Counted from the first letter of the stretch, positions 1-9,922 are shown. The stretch: DNA of 64,000 nt from Betaproteobacteria bacterium (GCA_016705475.1 JADIYD010000006.1:478226-542225), one strand, 5' to 3'. Numbers and translations: made by a program. Notes: generated by a model not told the origin, from the sequence alone.

Positions 1-2
1 TT

Positions 3-2039
3 GTGCTCTTCCTCTTCCTTGGCGATGTGCGCTCGTCGTTGATTGTGGTCGCGACACTGGTGCTAACGCCGCTGCTGACCTTTGTGGCGATGAACAAACT
101 GGGTATTTCCGCCAACCTGATGTCGCTCGGCGGTCTGGCGATTGCCATTGGTCTGATGGTCGACGGCTCCGTCGTGGTCGTCGAAAACGCGTATCTGCAA
201 CTGGGGCGCAAGGCGAAAACCGGCGAGAGTCAGCTGCGCGTCATCCTGCATGCCGTAGTTGAGGTGGCGACGCCGGTCATTTTCGGTGTTGGCATTATCA
301 TTCTCGTATTCTTGCCGCTGATGACCTTGCAAGGCATGGAAGGCAAGATGTTCGCGCCGCTCGCCTACACCATCGCCATTGCGCTGGCCATTTCACTGGT
401 TTTGTCACTGACGCTGACCCCGGTCATGTCGACCTATCTGTTGAAGCCGCCAGCCCATGATGGCGACCACGATACGCGCCTGATCGCGATCATGAAGCAG
501 CGCTATCTGAAGATGCTGCACTGGACGCTGGCCAACGAAAAGAAAACGGTGTTCGCTGCGGTACTTGCTTTTGGCCTGACTATTGCAACGCTGCCTTTCC
601 TGGGCACCGCATTCATCCCTGAAATGAAGGAAGGCTCTGTCGTGCCCGGCATCAATCGCGTGCCGAACATTTCACTGGAAGAGTCGATCAAGATGGAAAT
701 GGAGGCGATGCGCCTTGTCATGCAGGTGCCCGGTGTCAAGTCGGCGGTATCCGGTGTCGGTCGTGGCGAGTCGCCGGCCGACCCGCAGGGGCCGAACGAG
801 TCGACGCCGATTGTCAGCCTCAAGCCGCGCAGCGAATGGCCGTCGGGTTGGTCGCAGGATGACATTCAGGATGCCATGCGCGAGAAGCTCAAGGTGTTGC
901 CGGGCGTTCAGGTGGTCATGGCCCAGCCGATTTCGGACCGTGTTGATGAAATGGTCACCGGTGTTCGTTCGGACATCGCGGTCAAGGTTTTTGGCGATGA
1001 CCTCGAACAACTGAAAAAGCTGGCAGGCCAGATCGGGAAGGTTGCCCAGACCTTGCAGGGGGCGCAGGATTTGCGGATCGAGAAGGTCAGCGGACAACAG
1101 TATTTGTCGATCGAAATTGACCGGCAGGCGATTGCCCGCCTTGGCCTCAACGTGTCGGATGTCAACGACGTGCTGGAGACAGCCATCGGCGGCAAGGTGG
1201 TCACGGAGATTTTTGAGGGCGAACGACGTTTCCCGGGGGTGGTCCGCTTGCCGGAGCGCTTCCGCAACAACGTCGAGGCAATTTCAAATGTGCTGATCAC
1301 CTCGCCGAATGGCGCGCAGGTGCGCCTCACCGACGTCGCAAAAATCAGTGTCCAGGATGGTCCGGCCCAGATTTCGCGTGAACTCGGCAAGCGCCGCATC
1401 GTGATCGGTGTCAACGTCAAGGATCGCGACCTGGGCAGCTTTGTGGCGGAACTGCAGCAAAAGGTTGAAGCGCAGATCAAGTTGCCGGATGGCTATTACC
1501 TGGAGTGGGGCGGCCAGTTCCAGAACATGGAACGGGCGCTGGGGCACTTGACGATCATCATCCCGATCACCATTGCGGCGATTTTCTTCCTGCTTTTCCT
1601 GCTTTTCAATTCGCTGCGTTTTGCCACGCTGATCATCACCGTGCTGCCCTTTGCTTCCATTGGCGGCATCATCGGCTTGTTCATATCCGGCGAGTACCTG
1701 TCGGTGCCGGCATCGGTCGGATTCATCGCGCTGTGGGGCATCGCGGTGCTCAACGGTGTCGTGCTGGTGTCGTACATCCGTGGCCTGCGTGACGACGGAC
1801 GCAGTGTGCGCGAGGCGGTTGTCGAGGGTGCCACGCTACGTTTCCGGCCGGTCATGATGACGGCGACGGTGGCCATGCTCGGCCTGATTCCCTTCCTGTT
1901 TTCGAGCGGCCCAGGCTCAGAGGTGCAGCGGCCGCTGGCCATCGTGGTTATTGGCGGCCTGATTACCTGTACCTTGCTGACGCTGTTGGTTTTGCCGACT
2001 ATTTACCGCTGGTTTGACGAAGAAGAGGTCGAAGCATGA
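3..2039 (+). CDS. RND heavy-metal efflux pump, CzcA/CusA family (5' end cut by window)
   Basis: Inner-membrane subunit of a tripartite proton-driven metal exporter. About 678 codons are visible, whereas the family has about 1030-1070, so the N-terminal third lies left of the window; the first visible codon is not the start. Counting from there, residues 8-66 hold a hydrophobic block ending in GLMVDGSVVVVEN, the TM4 proton-relay motif (D54, E61) shared by heavy-metal RND pumps. A large periplasmic domain follows (about 200-500), then a second membrane block about 520-670, with the motif PGSEVQRPLAIVVIGG near the end as in CzcA-type members. The metal cannot be assigned from the visible part. 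Its stop overlaps the start of the P-II-like gene (ATGA), so the two are translationally coupled. Confidence 0.93.
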   Translation: MLFLFLGDVRSSLIVVATLVLTPLLTFVAMNKLGISANLMSLGGLAIAIGLMVDGSVVVVENAYLQLGRKAKTGESQLRVILHAVVEVATPVIFGVGIIILVFLPLMTLQGMEGKMFAPLAYTIAIALAISLVLSLTLTPVMSTYLLKPPAHDGDHDTRLIAIMKQRYLKMLHWTLANEKKTVFAAVLAFGLTIATLPFLGTAFIPEMKEGSVVPGINRVPNISLEESIKMEMEAMRLVMQVPGVKSAVSGVGRGESPADPQGPNESTPIVSLKPRSEWPSGWSQDDIQDAMREKLKVLPGVQVVMAQPISDRVDEMVTGVRSDIAVKVFGDDLEQLKKLAGQIGKVAQTLQGAQDLRIEKVSGQQYLSIEIDRQAIARLGLNVSDVNDVLETAIGGKVVTEIFEGERRFPGVVRLPERFRNNVEAISNVLITSPNGAQVRLTDVAKISVQDGPAQISRELGKRRIVIGVNVKDRDLGSFVAELQQKVEAQIKLPDGYYLEWGGQFQNMERALGHLTIIIPITIAAIFFLLFLLFNSLRFATLIITVLPFASIGGIIGLFISGEYLSVPASVGFIALWGIAVLNGVVLVSYIRGLRDDGRSVREAVVEGATLRFRPVMMTATVAMLGLIPFLFSSGPGSEVQRPLAIVVIGGLITCTLLTLLVLPTIYRWFDEEEVEA

Positions 2040-2374
2040 AAGAAATAAAGGCGGTCATTCGACCCAACAAACTGGGTGCGTTACGCGATGCGCTGGTGGC
2101 GCTGCCAGGCTTTCCCGGCATGACGGTGACCAAGGTCGAAGGGCGCAGTGCCCCGTCGCGCCATGTTCCGGCGCGCACCCGGATCAAAGAGGAGCTGACG
2201 GACTTCTCGCCCAAGGTGCGCGTCGAAATCGTGGCGCCGGATGAGCTGGCAGATGCGATCTTCCAGAGCGTTCTGACGGTTGCGCGGACCGGTCACTATG
2301 GGGACGGCCTCGTGTGGATAACCGATATTGAGCGCGCGGCTTTCATTTTCAAGACGACGCCTGGGCCTGACTAA
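2036..2374 (+). CDS. P-II-like regulator coupled to the RND pump
   Basis: A 112-residue protein of the P-II (GlnB/GlnK) superfold. The C-terminal segment TGHYGDGLVWI matches the family pattern around the nucleotide-binding B/C loops (TGxxGDGxIFV in GlnB). The T-loop region (about residues 38-58) is divergent and has no tyrosine corresponding to the uridylylated Tyr51 of GlnB, so classical nitrogen signalling by GlnD is unlikely. It begins inside the stop codon of the metal pump gene. A divergent P-II group genetically linked to metal RND pumps has been recognised in the literature; this gene fits it. Probable role: small-molecule or metal-responsive control of the pump, which is inference. 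Confidence 0.8.
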   Translation: MKEIKAVIRPNKLGALRDALVALPGFPGMTVTKVEGRSAPSRHVPARTRIKEELTDFSPKVRVEIVAPDELADAIFQSVLTVARTGHYGDGLVWITDIERAAFIFKTTPGPD

Positions 2375-2496
2375 ATCTGTAGTCCGGACTATTACTTTTG
2401 TCAGGTGTGGAGGATTTCACGCGCGGTTTGGCTTCGACTTCATAAAATTCGGACATCTCTATTGGCCCCGCTCGGGGACTGGTCAGTCGGAAAATT

Positions 2497-3108
2497 ATGG
2501 AAAACATGGTCAATCCGGGTTTCAGCAGAACCCTGATGTCACCGCTGGATTTGCAGGAAGGCATTGCCAGCCTGTCGCGCGGCGCCTACTTCAAGGAGGC
2601 GTCGCTCGACATGATGCTGAGCATCCTGACCGAGTCGGCGGCGCAGATGTCCGGTGTCGAGCGCGTCAGCATCTGGGCGCTGACCAACCAGCAGCAGGAG
2701 CTGCTTTGCCTGGACCTGTTCGAGCTGTCGCCCCGGCGCCACAGCAAAGACCAGCGTATCCATGCCCGCCAGTATCCCTTCTACTTCCGCGCGTTGCGGG
2801 CCGGTAGCTGCATTTCAGCTGACGATGCCTACATGCATCCATTGACCGCCGAGTTTGCTGCCGATTACCTGCCTCGGCATGGCGTGACGGCCATGCTTGA
2901 TACGCCCATTCACATTCGTGGCGAGTTGCAGGGCGTGCTCTGTCTTGAGCAGGTCGGCTCGCGTCAACCGTGGAACTCGGCGCACGGCCTGTTTGCACAG
3001 GCGGTGGCCAATCTGGTGACGCTGGCCCTGGTCGAGTACGAGGCGGAGGAGGCGAAGCTTCAGGCTTTGGCTGCCAGTGAAAGACTCAAGGCTGTCTGCG
3101 CCGGCTAA
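2497..3108 (+). CDS. GAF-domain protein
   Basis: A 203-residue soluble protein. After a short N-terminus, residues about 30-185 have the GAF fold pattern: SLDMMLSILTESAAQMSGVERVSIWAL, then the strand and helix segments ending in MLDTPIHIRGELQGVLCLEQ. No output domain is present, so it may be a stand-alone ligand sensor or a partner of another signalling protein. The start ATG has only a weak purine stretch (CGGAAAA) upstream; a second ATG four codons in is possible. It lies 122 bases beyond the P-II-like gene with no clear promoter seen between them. Ligand and partner are unknown. Confidence 0.75.
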   Translation: MENMVNPGFSRTLMSPLDLQEGIASLSRGAYFKEASLDMMLSILTESAAQMSGVERVSIWALTNQQQELLCLDLFELSPRRHSKDQRIHARQYPFYFRALRAGSCISADDAYMHPLTAEFAADYLPRHGVTAMLDTPIHIRGELQGVLCLEQVGSRQPWNSAHGLFAQAVANLVTLALVEYEAEEAKLQALAASERLKAVCAG

Positions 3109-3131
3109 GCGCATTTCGTTTTTGGCCCAAT

Positions 3132-3884
3132 TTACGGGTTGACCGCAGCAATCGTGGTGCTGAGTGCTTGTAGCAGCTTGTGTATTTCCAATCTGACAGC
3201 TTGGCTATCGAGGTCGGCTGCATTCCGGTTGATGCATTCCGATAGCTGTCGGGCTAGATGCATGACCCCCCAGATTTCGAGCAATTCCGCCTGTTGAGCG
3301 AGCTTGATCGCTTCCGTGGTCAGGGCGTAGGCATCCGGCGGCAGGGCGGCCAGTGCATCGTGCATCAACTGGACTTGCTCGCTGGCTTCATCGACGAATA
3401 GTTGGTCGAGAACGGGCGAGCGCTCGTCGGCGTTCGTTGCCTTGGCGCAAGCCTCGAGGCGTCCGGCGAAGTGGCTGGAGCGTTCGAGAAAAGCCGGGTG
3501 CTCAAGGCCATCGGCTTCGCTCAGGCATTCGATGGCGGCAGACAACGCGGCAACCAGGCGCGGCGGAATGACATTTTCTTCAAGACGGTCGGCGGCGCTG
3601 GCCAGTGCTTCGCCGAGCCGCAGGCAGTGGGTGTCGGCGGTTTCGATGGCAATGGCGTAGAGCCCGAAAATGGCCGGCCGAATGTCATTTGCGCCGCCGC
3701 CATGGCGCTCGGACCACGCTGCAGCAAGCCGCTTTCCAGCGGCAATCCAGCGCGCGTTGAGTTTGGCGTCGAAGCGTGGTTTTTTGGGTCTGGCGACCCA
3801 GGGCAGGATCGCCGCGGTCGCCTCCAGCGTGGGGGCGAGCGCGGCGCGGGTTTCCTCGAGTTCGTGCTCGGGGATGTCAGCCAT
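3132..3884 (-). CDS. Conserved-looking protein of unknown function, all-helical
   Basis: A 250-residue soluble protein, mostly alanine- and leucine-rich helices, without signal peptide or membrane segment. The segment near residue 165, FVDEASEQVQLMHDAL, vaguely recalls the first helix of HPt domains in CheA/ChpA-like proteins, but the histidine motif is missing, so I do not assign it. It is the last gene of a leftward group: lgt, then the VOC protein, then this gene, with only 6 bases between the VOC stop and this ATG and an AAGG ribosome site inside the VOC gene end. Co-transcription is therefore likely. It converges with the GAF gene across 23 bases. Confidence 0.7.
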   Translation of the reverse strand: MADIPEHELEETRAALAPTLEATAAILPWVARPKKPRFDAKLNARWIAAGKRLAAAWSERHGGGANDIRPAIFGLYAIAIETADTHCLRLGEALASAADRLEENVIPPRLVAALSAAIECLSEADGLEHPAFLERSSHFAGRLEACAKATNADERSPVLDQLFVDEASEQVQLMHDALAALPPDAYALTTEAIKLAQQAELLEIWGVMHLARQLSECINRNAADLDSQAVRLEIHKLLQALSTTIAAVNP

Positions 3885-3890
3885 GAAACC

Positions 3891-4367
3891 TTACTGGGCA
3901 GCCAGTTTGGCAAAGGCCGAAACGACTTCCGGCGGGGCCTGAACCAGCTCGATCAGTACGCCTTCGCCGCCAATCGGGAATTCCTCGTTGCCCTTCGGGT
4001 GCAGGAAGGTGATGTCGAAACCCGCTGCGCCCTTGCGGATGCCGCCTGGGGCGAAACGCACGCCGTTGGCTGATAGCCATTCGACGGCCTTGGGCAGGTC
4101 GTCGATCCACAGGCCGACGTGGTTGAGCGGGGTGGTGTGCACGGCCGGCTTCTTTTCCGGGTCGAGCGGCTGCATGAGGTCGACTTCGACCTTGAACGGG
4201 CCAACGCCCATGGCGCAGATGTCTTCGTCGACGTTCTCGCGCTCGGAAACGAAGGTGCTGGTGATTTCGAGGCCGAATTTCTCGACCCACAGCGTGCGCA
4301 GCTTTTCCTTGGAGGGGCCGCCGATGGCGATTTGCTGGATGCCGAGAACCTTGAACGGACGTGTCAT
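3891..4367 (-). CDS. VOC-family (glyoxalase-like) metalloenzyme
   Basis: A 158-residue protein with two beta-alpha-beta-beta-beta halves typical of the vicinal oxygen chelate fold. It starts MTRPFKVLGIQQIAIGG, has TPLNHVGLWIDDLPKAVEWL in the middle, and ends with a GEGVLIELVQAP strand. The histidine in NHVGL and the glutamate in LIELVQ are the usual metal-ligand positions; the family includes glyoxalase I, dioxygenases and methylmalonyl-CoA epimerase. I chose the ATG at 4367 because it is preceded by AGGAA at a good distance and because homologous folds begin here; a longer reading frame runs into lgt. The substrate is not predictable. Confidence 0.85.
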   Translation of the reverse strand: MTRPFKVLGIQQIAIGGPSKEKLRTLWVEKFGLEITSTFVSERENVDEDICAMGVGPFKVEVDLMQPLDPEKKPAVHTTPLNHVGLWIDDLPKAVEWLSANGVRFAPGGIRKGAAGFDITFLHPKGNEEFPIGGEGVLIELVQAPPEVVSAFAKLAAQ

Positions 4368-4407
4368 GAGTCGATTCCTGTCGAGTGGTGGATAACGTAA
4401 TCCATAA

Positions 4408-5199
4408 TTATAGAGATTTCTTGCGTTGGGCGAGCACCAGCAAAATGACGCCGACCAGCACCATCGGCAGCGACAACCACTGGCCCATGCTGATCGTGTA
4501 CGACTGGCCAAAAATGCCGGCATCCGGCTCGCGGAAGAATTCGGTGATGAAGCGGAAGCAGCCGTAGCCGATCAGGAAAATCCCGGATACCGCGCCGCGT
4601 TGCTGCGGTCGACCGGAAAAAAGCCACAAAATCAGAAAGAGGGCGAGGCCTTCCAGTCCGATGTGATAAAGCTGCGACGGGTGGCGCGGCTGCATGTCAC
4701 CGGATTGCGGGAAGATCATCGCCCACGGCAGGCTGGCGTCGGCGACGCGGCCCCACAGCTCGCCGTTGATGAAATTGCCAAGGCGGCCGGCAGCCAGGCC
4801 GAGCGGCACGAGTGGGGCGACGAAATCCATGATGTCCCACCAGCTAATCTGCTGCTTCTTCGCCCATAGTCCCATGGCGGCAAGTACGCCGAGAAAACCA
4901 CCGTGGAAGCTCATGCCGCCCTTCCAGACAGCGACAATTTCCAGCGGGTTGCTCAGGTAATAAACTGGGTCGTAGAAGAATACCTGGCCCAGACGCCCAC
5001 CAACGATGACGCCGAGCATGCCGTAGAACAGCAGGTCGTCGAGCTGCTCGACGGTCAGGACAGAAGGCCGGTTTTTAATCCGGTAGCGGCCGAGCAAAAT
5101 AAATTGAACGAAGGCAACGAGGTACATCAAACCGTACCAGCGTACCGAGATTGGTCCGGCGGAGAAGGCAACAGGGTCGAACTGGGGATGAAGAAGCAT
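4408..5199 (-). CDS. lgt: Prolipoprotein diacylglyceryl transferase
   Basis: Inner-membrane enzyme that transfers diacylglycerol from phosphatidylglycerol to the lipobox cysteine of prelipoproteins, the first step of lipoprotein maturation. The 263-residue product is strongly hydrophobic with about seven membrane segments and carries the Lgt signature GRLGNFINGELWG about the middle, plus the N-terminal PISVRWYGLMYLVAF segment. The start is taken at the ATG beginning MLLHPQFDP, which matches the family N-terminus; the open frame extends 18 codons further upstream without a better site. It is divergent from ilvD over 86 bases and is the first gene of a leftward group with the VOC protein. Confidence 0.95.
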   Translation of the reverse strand: MLLHPQFDPVAFSAGPISVRWYGLMYLVAFVQFILLGRYRIKNRPSVLTVEQLDDLLFYGMLGVIVGGRLGQVFFYDPVYYLSNPLEIVAVWKGGMSFHGGFLGVLAAMGLWAKKQQISWWDIMDFVAPLVPLGLAAGRLGNFINGELWGRVADASLPWAMIFPQSGDMQPRHPSQLYHIGLEGLALFLILWLFSGRPQQRGAVSGIFLIGYGCFRFITEFFREPDAGIFGQSYTISMGQWLSLPMVLVGVILLVLAQRKKSL

Positions 5200-5285
5200 C
5201 GAAAGCACAGAGTGGGCTAGAATTAGCCGATTATAGTTCGCGCGCCATGACAAGACGTCGGCGCCAGTTTCAGACGGAGATTTCC

Positions 5286-7142
5286 ATGCCCCATTACCGT
5301 TCCCGCACCTCCACCCACGGCCGCAACATGGCGGGTGCCCGTTCCCTGTGGCGCGCCACCGGCATGAAAGATGGCGACTTCGGCAAGCCGATCATCGCCG
5401 TGGTCAACAGCTTCACCCAGTTCGTCCCGGGCCATGTGCATCTCAAGGATCTGGGCCAGATGGTCGCGCGCGAGATCGAAGCAGCTGGCGGCGTCGCCAA
5501 GGAATTCAACACCATCGCCATCGACGACGGCATCGCCATGGGCCACAGCGGCATGCTCTACTCGCTGCCCAGCCGCGACCTCATCGCCGATTCGGTCGAA
5601 TACATGGTCAACGCCCACTGCGCCGACGCCATGGTCTGTATCTCCAACTGCGACAAGATCACCCCGGGCATGCTGATGGCCGCCATGCGCCTCAACATCC
5701 CGGTCATCTTCGTCTCCGGCGGCCCGATGGAAGCTGGCAAGGTCAAGATTCAGGGGCAGGTTGTCCATCTCGACCTCGTCGACGCCATGGTCAAGGCAGC
5801 CGACCACACCGTTTCCCAGGCCGACCTCGACGAAATAGAACGTTCCGCCTGCCCGACCTGCGGTTCCTGCTCCGGCATGTTCACCGCCAACTCGATGAAC
5901 TGCCTGACCGAAGCCTTCGGCCTCAGCCTGCCCGGCAACGGCACCGTCGTCGCCACGCACGCTGACCGCAAGCAGCTCTTCCTGCGCGCTGGCCGCCAGA
6001 TCGTCGAACTGTGCAAGCGCTATTACGAACAGGACGACACATCGGTCCTGCCGCGCTCGATTGCCACCAAGGCCGCGTTCGAAAACGCCATGACCCTTGA
6101 CGTTGCGATGGGCGGCTCGACCAACACCGTGCTGCACATCCTGGCCGCAGCGCAGGAAGCAGGCGTCGACTTCACGATGGCCGACATCGACCGTATTTCC
6201 CGTTCGGTTCCCTGTCTGTGTAAGGTCGCGCCGATGACTGACAAATATCACATCGAAGACGTCCATCGTGCTGGCGGCATCATGGGCATCCTTGGTGAAC
6301 TCGACCGTGCCGGCTTGATTCATCGTGAGGTTCCTACCGTTCACATCAAGAACATTGGTGAAGCCATTGATCGCTGGGACGTGGTCCGCGAGCACGACGT
6401 CAAGGTGCACGAGTTCTTCAAGGCCGCTCCCGGCGGCGTCCCGACGCAAGTCGCGTTTTCTCAGGATCGTCGCTTCAACGAGCTTGATCTCGATCGCACC
6501 CATGGCTGCATCCGCAACAAGGCCAACGCCTTTTCCCAAGAAGGCGGCCTCGCCGTCCTGTACGGCAACATTGCGCTCGACGGCTGTATCGTCAAGACCG
6601 CCGGTGTCGATGAATCGATCTGGAAGTTCTCCGGCAAAGCCCGCGTCTTCGAAAGCCAGGATGCTGCGGTCGACGCCATTCTGGGCGAGAAAATCGTCGC
6701 CGGCGATGTTGTGGTCATCCGCTACGAAGGCCCGAAGGGCGGTCCCGGCATGCAGGAAATGCTCTACCCGACCTCCTATCTGAAATCGATGGGCCTCGGC
6801 AAAGCCTGCGCGCTGCTCACCGACGGCCGCTTCTCCGGCGGCACCTCCGGCCTGTCCATTGGACACGCTTCGCCCGAAGCGGCGGACGGTGGTGCCATCG
6901 GTCTGGTCGAAGAGGGCGATACCATCGAAATCGACATCCCGAATCGCCGAATTCACCTGGCCATTTCTGACGAGGCGCTGGCTGCACGTCGTTCCGCCAT
7001 GGATGCCAAGGGCGAAGCAGCGTGGCAGCCAGTCGGCCGCGAACGCACTGTGTCTGCTGCGCTGCAAGCCTATGCACTGATGGCCACCTCGGCTGACAAG
7101 GGCGCCGTGCGCGACGTTACTCAGATTCAGCGCCGCAAGTGA
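5286..7142 (+). CDS. ilvD: Dihydroxy-acid dehydratase
   Basis: Iron-sulfur enzyme of valine, leucine and isoleucine synthesis that dehydrates 2,3-dihydroxy acids to 2-keto acids. The 618-residue product is full length for the IlvD family. Cluster-ligand cysteines are visible at Cys122 (ISNCDKITPG), Cys192 and Cys195 (CPTCGSCSGMFTANSMN), and the C-terminal GRFSGGTSGLSIGHASPEAA motif is intact. The start ATG (MPHYRSRTSTHGRNMAGAR) has GGAGA upstream; the open frame extends further left into lgt but without support. The stop overlaps the GTG of the LysE-type gene, so both are likely translated from one message. Confidence 0.97.
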   Translation: MPHYRSRTSTHGRNMAGARSLWRATGMKDGDFGKPIIAVVNSFTQFVPGHVHLKDLGQMVAREIEAAGGVAKEFNTIAIDDGIAMGHSGMLYSLPSRDLIADSVEYMVNAHCADAMVCISNCDKITPGMLMAAMRLNIPVIFVSGGPMEAGKVKIQGQVVHLDLVDAMVKAADHTVSQADLDEIERSACPTCGSCSGMFTANSMNCLTEAFGLSLPGNGTVVATHADRKQLFLRAGRQIVELCKRYYEQDDTSVLPRSIATKAAFENAMTLDVAMGGSTNTVLHILAAAQEAGVDFTMADIDRISRSVPCLCKVAPMTDKYHIEDVHRAGGIMGILGELDRAGLIHREVPTVHIKNIGEAIDRWDVVREHDVKVHEFFKAAPGGVPTQVAFSQDRRFNELDLDRTHGCIRNKANAFSQEGGLAVLYGNIALDGCIVKTAGVDESIWKFSGKARVFESQDAAVDAILGEKIVAGDVVVIRYEGPKGGPGMQEMLYPTSYLKSMGLGKACALLTDGRFSGGTSGLSIGHASPEAADGGAIGLVEEGDTIEIDIPNRRIHLAISDEALAARRSAMDAKGEAAWQPVGRERTVSAALQAYALMATSADKGAVRDVTQIQRRK

Positions 7143-7759
7143 CGCTGGCTGTCTGGCTCGGGTTTCTGGCGGCATCGATCCTGATCGCCGTCACACCCGG
7201 GCCGGGCGCCGTGATCAGCATGAGCACCGGCATGCGCCACGGCTACTGGTCGGCGCTGATGGCCATACTTGGCTTGCAGGCGGCCATCCTGGTTCACTTG
7301 GCGATTGTTGCCTTGGGTCTTGGTGCGGTACTCGCCGCGTCGGAGTCGGCCTTTTTTCTGATCAAGATTTTGGGTGCGGCCTATCTTGTATGGCTTGGCA
7401 TACAGAAATGGCGGGCTCCGGCCATACCCATAGACGCCAATGTGCCGACTGTCCGAAGCAAGGGATTGTTCCTGCAAGGCGTTCTGGTCAATCTGACCAA
7501 CCCGAAGGCAATCGTTTTCATCGCTGCGCTGGTGCCCCAGTTCGTTGATCCCGCTCAGCCGCAGCTCCAGCAGTACCTTTTGATCGCTGCAACACTTTGT
7601 GCGACTGACCTTGCAGTCATGTCCGGCTATGCCCTTGCTGCCGTTCATCTAGGTCGTTGGTTGCATGATCCGGCGGCCATTCGTGGCCAGAATCGGTTTT
7701 TCGGTGGGTTGTTCATATCGGCCGGCGCGCTGCTGGCTGCATCATCGCGACCAATATAA
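7139..7759 (+). CDS. LysE/RhtB-family amino-acid exporter
   Basis: A 206-residue membrane protein with about six hydrophobic segments. The N-terminal ILIAVTPGPGAVISMSTGMRHG is the LysE/RhtB signature, and NLTNPKAIVFIAALVPQF in the middle is a second family motif. These proteins export amino acids such as lysine, threonine or homoserine lactone; the substrate here is unknown. The GTG start lies inside the ilvD stop (GTGA), suggesting translational coupling and perhaps a link to branched-chain amino-acid overflow, which is inference. Confidence 0.88.
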   Translation: MTLAVWLGFLAASILIAVTPGPGAVISMSTGMRHGYWSALMAILGLQAAILVHLAIVALGLGAVLAASESAFFLIKILGAAYLVWLGIQKWRAPAIPIDANVPTVRSKGLFLQGVLVNLTNPKAIVFIAALVPQFVDPAQPQLQQYLLIAATLCATDLAVMSGYALAAVHLGRWLHDPAAIRGQNRFFGGLFISAGALLAASSRPI

Positions 7760-7837
7760 GTCTTTGCTGTCAACGCGCAGGCAGGGATCCGCGTTAATCG
7801 TCCTGAGCAGGTGCGGCGGCGACCCCGAGCATCCTGT

Positions 7838-7866
7838 TTGCACGGGATGGAAAAGGGTTCTATCAT
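7838..7866 (+). promoter_or_regulatory. Sigma-70-type promoter of the cytochrome c gene
   Basis: TTGCAC (7838-7843) and TATCAT (7861-7866) are separated by exactly 17 bases and lie about 44 bases before the cytochrome ATG. Both hexamers fit the sigma-70 consensus at 5 of 6 positions. Confidence 0.6.
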
Positions 7867-7909
7867 CCAGTACTGATTTATCCACCAACCTGAATAACGG
7901 AGCGAGAGA

Positions 7910-8218
7910 ATGAAAGCTGTTTATGTTGCCGTGATGGCTGCTGCTGGTATCGTGATGGCCGGTCAGGCCCAGGCTGACGAAGCTCTGGCCAAGGCCAAGA
8001 ATTGCATGTCCTGCCACGCCATCGACAAAAAGCTCGTTGGCCCTGCTTACAAGGAAGTTGCCGCAAAATACAAAGGCGACAAGGCTGCTCCGGCCATGCT
8101 GGCCACCAAGATCAAGACTGGTGGCAAGGGCACCTGGGGCCAGATCCCGATGCCGCCCAACAACGTTACTGAAGACGAAGCCAAGAAGCTGGCTGCCTGG
8201 GTTCTCGCTCAGAAGTAA
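7910..8218 (+). CDS. Periplasmic cytochrome c, class I (c551/c552 type)
   Basis: A 102-residue single-haem electron carrier. Residues 1-22 form a Sec signal peptide ending AQA, giving a mature protein of about 80 residues, the size of bacterial cytochrome c551/c552. The haem site is C32-M-S-C35-H36 and the sixth ligand is probably Met81 in QIPMPPNNV. It would shuttle electrons in the periplasm, for example to oxidases or nitrogen-oxide reductases. A GGAGCGAGAG ribosome site precedes the ATG. It has its own promoter and terminator and is therefore monocistronic. Confidence 0.95.
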   Translation: MKAVYVAVMAAAGIVMAGQAQADEALAKAKNCMSCHAIDKKLVGPAYKEVAAKYKGDKAAPAMLATKIKTGGKGTWGQIPMPPNNVTEDEAKKLAAWVLAQK

Positions 8219-8236
8219 ATTCAGTTGCGAAAGCGG

Positions 8237-8268
8237 AAAAGCCGGCTATATGCCGGCTTTTCTGTTTT
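8237..8268 (+). terminator. Intrinsic terminator after cytochrome c
   Basis: A perfect 10-bp stem (8237-8246 with 8252-8261, core AAAAGCCGGC) with a 5-base loop is followed by CTGTTTTT. It sits 18 bases after the cytochrome stop codon. Confidence 0.85.
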
Positions 8269-8273
8269 TGGTG

Positions 8274-8302
8274 TTGACAGGGGCAATGGGTGTCCGGATA
8301 AT
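8274..8302 (+). promoter_or_regulatory. Strong promoter of the tRNA-tuf-secE-nusG unit
   Basis: A perfect TTGACA (8274-8279), a 17-base spacer and GATAAT (8297-8302) place the transcription start near 8309, just before tRNA-Tyr. Between -10 and start lies CTCGGGTTC, a GC-rich discriminator of the kind found at stringently controlled stable-RNA promoters. Confidence 0.75.
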
Positions 8303-8315
8303 CTCGGGTTCTTCC

Positions 8316-8400
<85 letters not shown>

Positions 8401-8439
8401 GATTAAATGCTGTAGCAGCCTGTGTTGCGGGCGTAGTAA

Positions 8440-8513
8440 GCGGGTGTAGCTCAATGGTAGAGCTGAAGCCTTCCAAGCTTAAGACGAGGGTTCGATTCCC
8501 TTCACCCGCTCCA
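8440..8513 (+). tRNA. tRNA-Gly (TCC)
   Basis: A 74-base cloverleaf with acceptor GCGGGTG / CACCCGC, T-loop GGTTCGATTCC, anticodon TCC at 8472-8474 in the loop CTTCCAA, and encoded CCA. Confidence 0.95.
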
Positions 8514-8543
8514 CGACGCAGTACGGCTGGAGTTTTAAGGTAG

Positions 8544-8618
<75 letters not shown>

Positions 8619-8671
8619 CCGATTAGCTTGGATTCTGGATTTTTTATTTATTTGATTATTGAGGAACTGGA

Positions 8672-9862
<1,191 letters not shown>

Positions 9863-9877
9863 TCGGTAGTTTTTGTA

Positions 9878-9911
9878 ATCAAGGCGCCTCGGGCAACCGC
9901 GGCGCTTTGAT
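9878..9911 (+). other. Hairpin between tuf copy 1 and tRNA-Trp
   Basis: An 11-bp stem with one G-T pair (9878-9888 with 9901-9911, core ATCAAGGCGCC) and a 12-base loop. It lacks a good U tract, so it more likely marks RNA processing or partial termination before tRNA-Trp. Confidence 0.4.
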
Positions 9912-9922
9912 GTTTCTGCAGC

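Noticed and set aside
2375..2496. A promoter between the P-II-like gene and the GAF gene
   Set aside because: TTGTCA and TAAAAT are present but not at a workable spacing; I see no convincing signal.
3132..3884. HPt domain in the unknown helical protein
   Set aside because: The phosphoacceptor histidine motif is missing; similarity is limited to one acidic helix.
5223..7175. 650-codon open frame on the minus strand
   Set aside because: It lies opposite ilvD, whose protein is clearly real; the antisense product has no family pattern. High G+C at third positions keeps such frames open.
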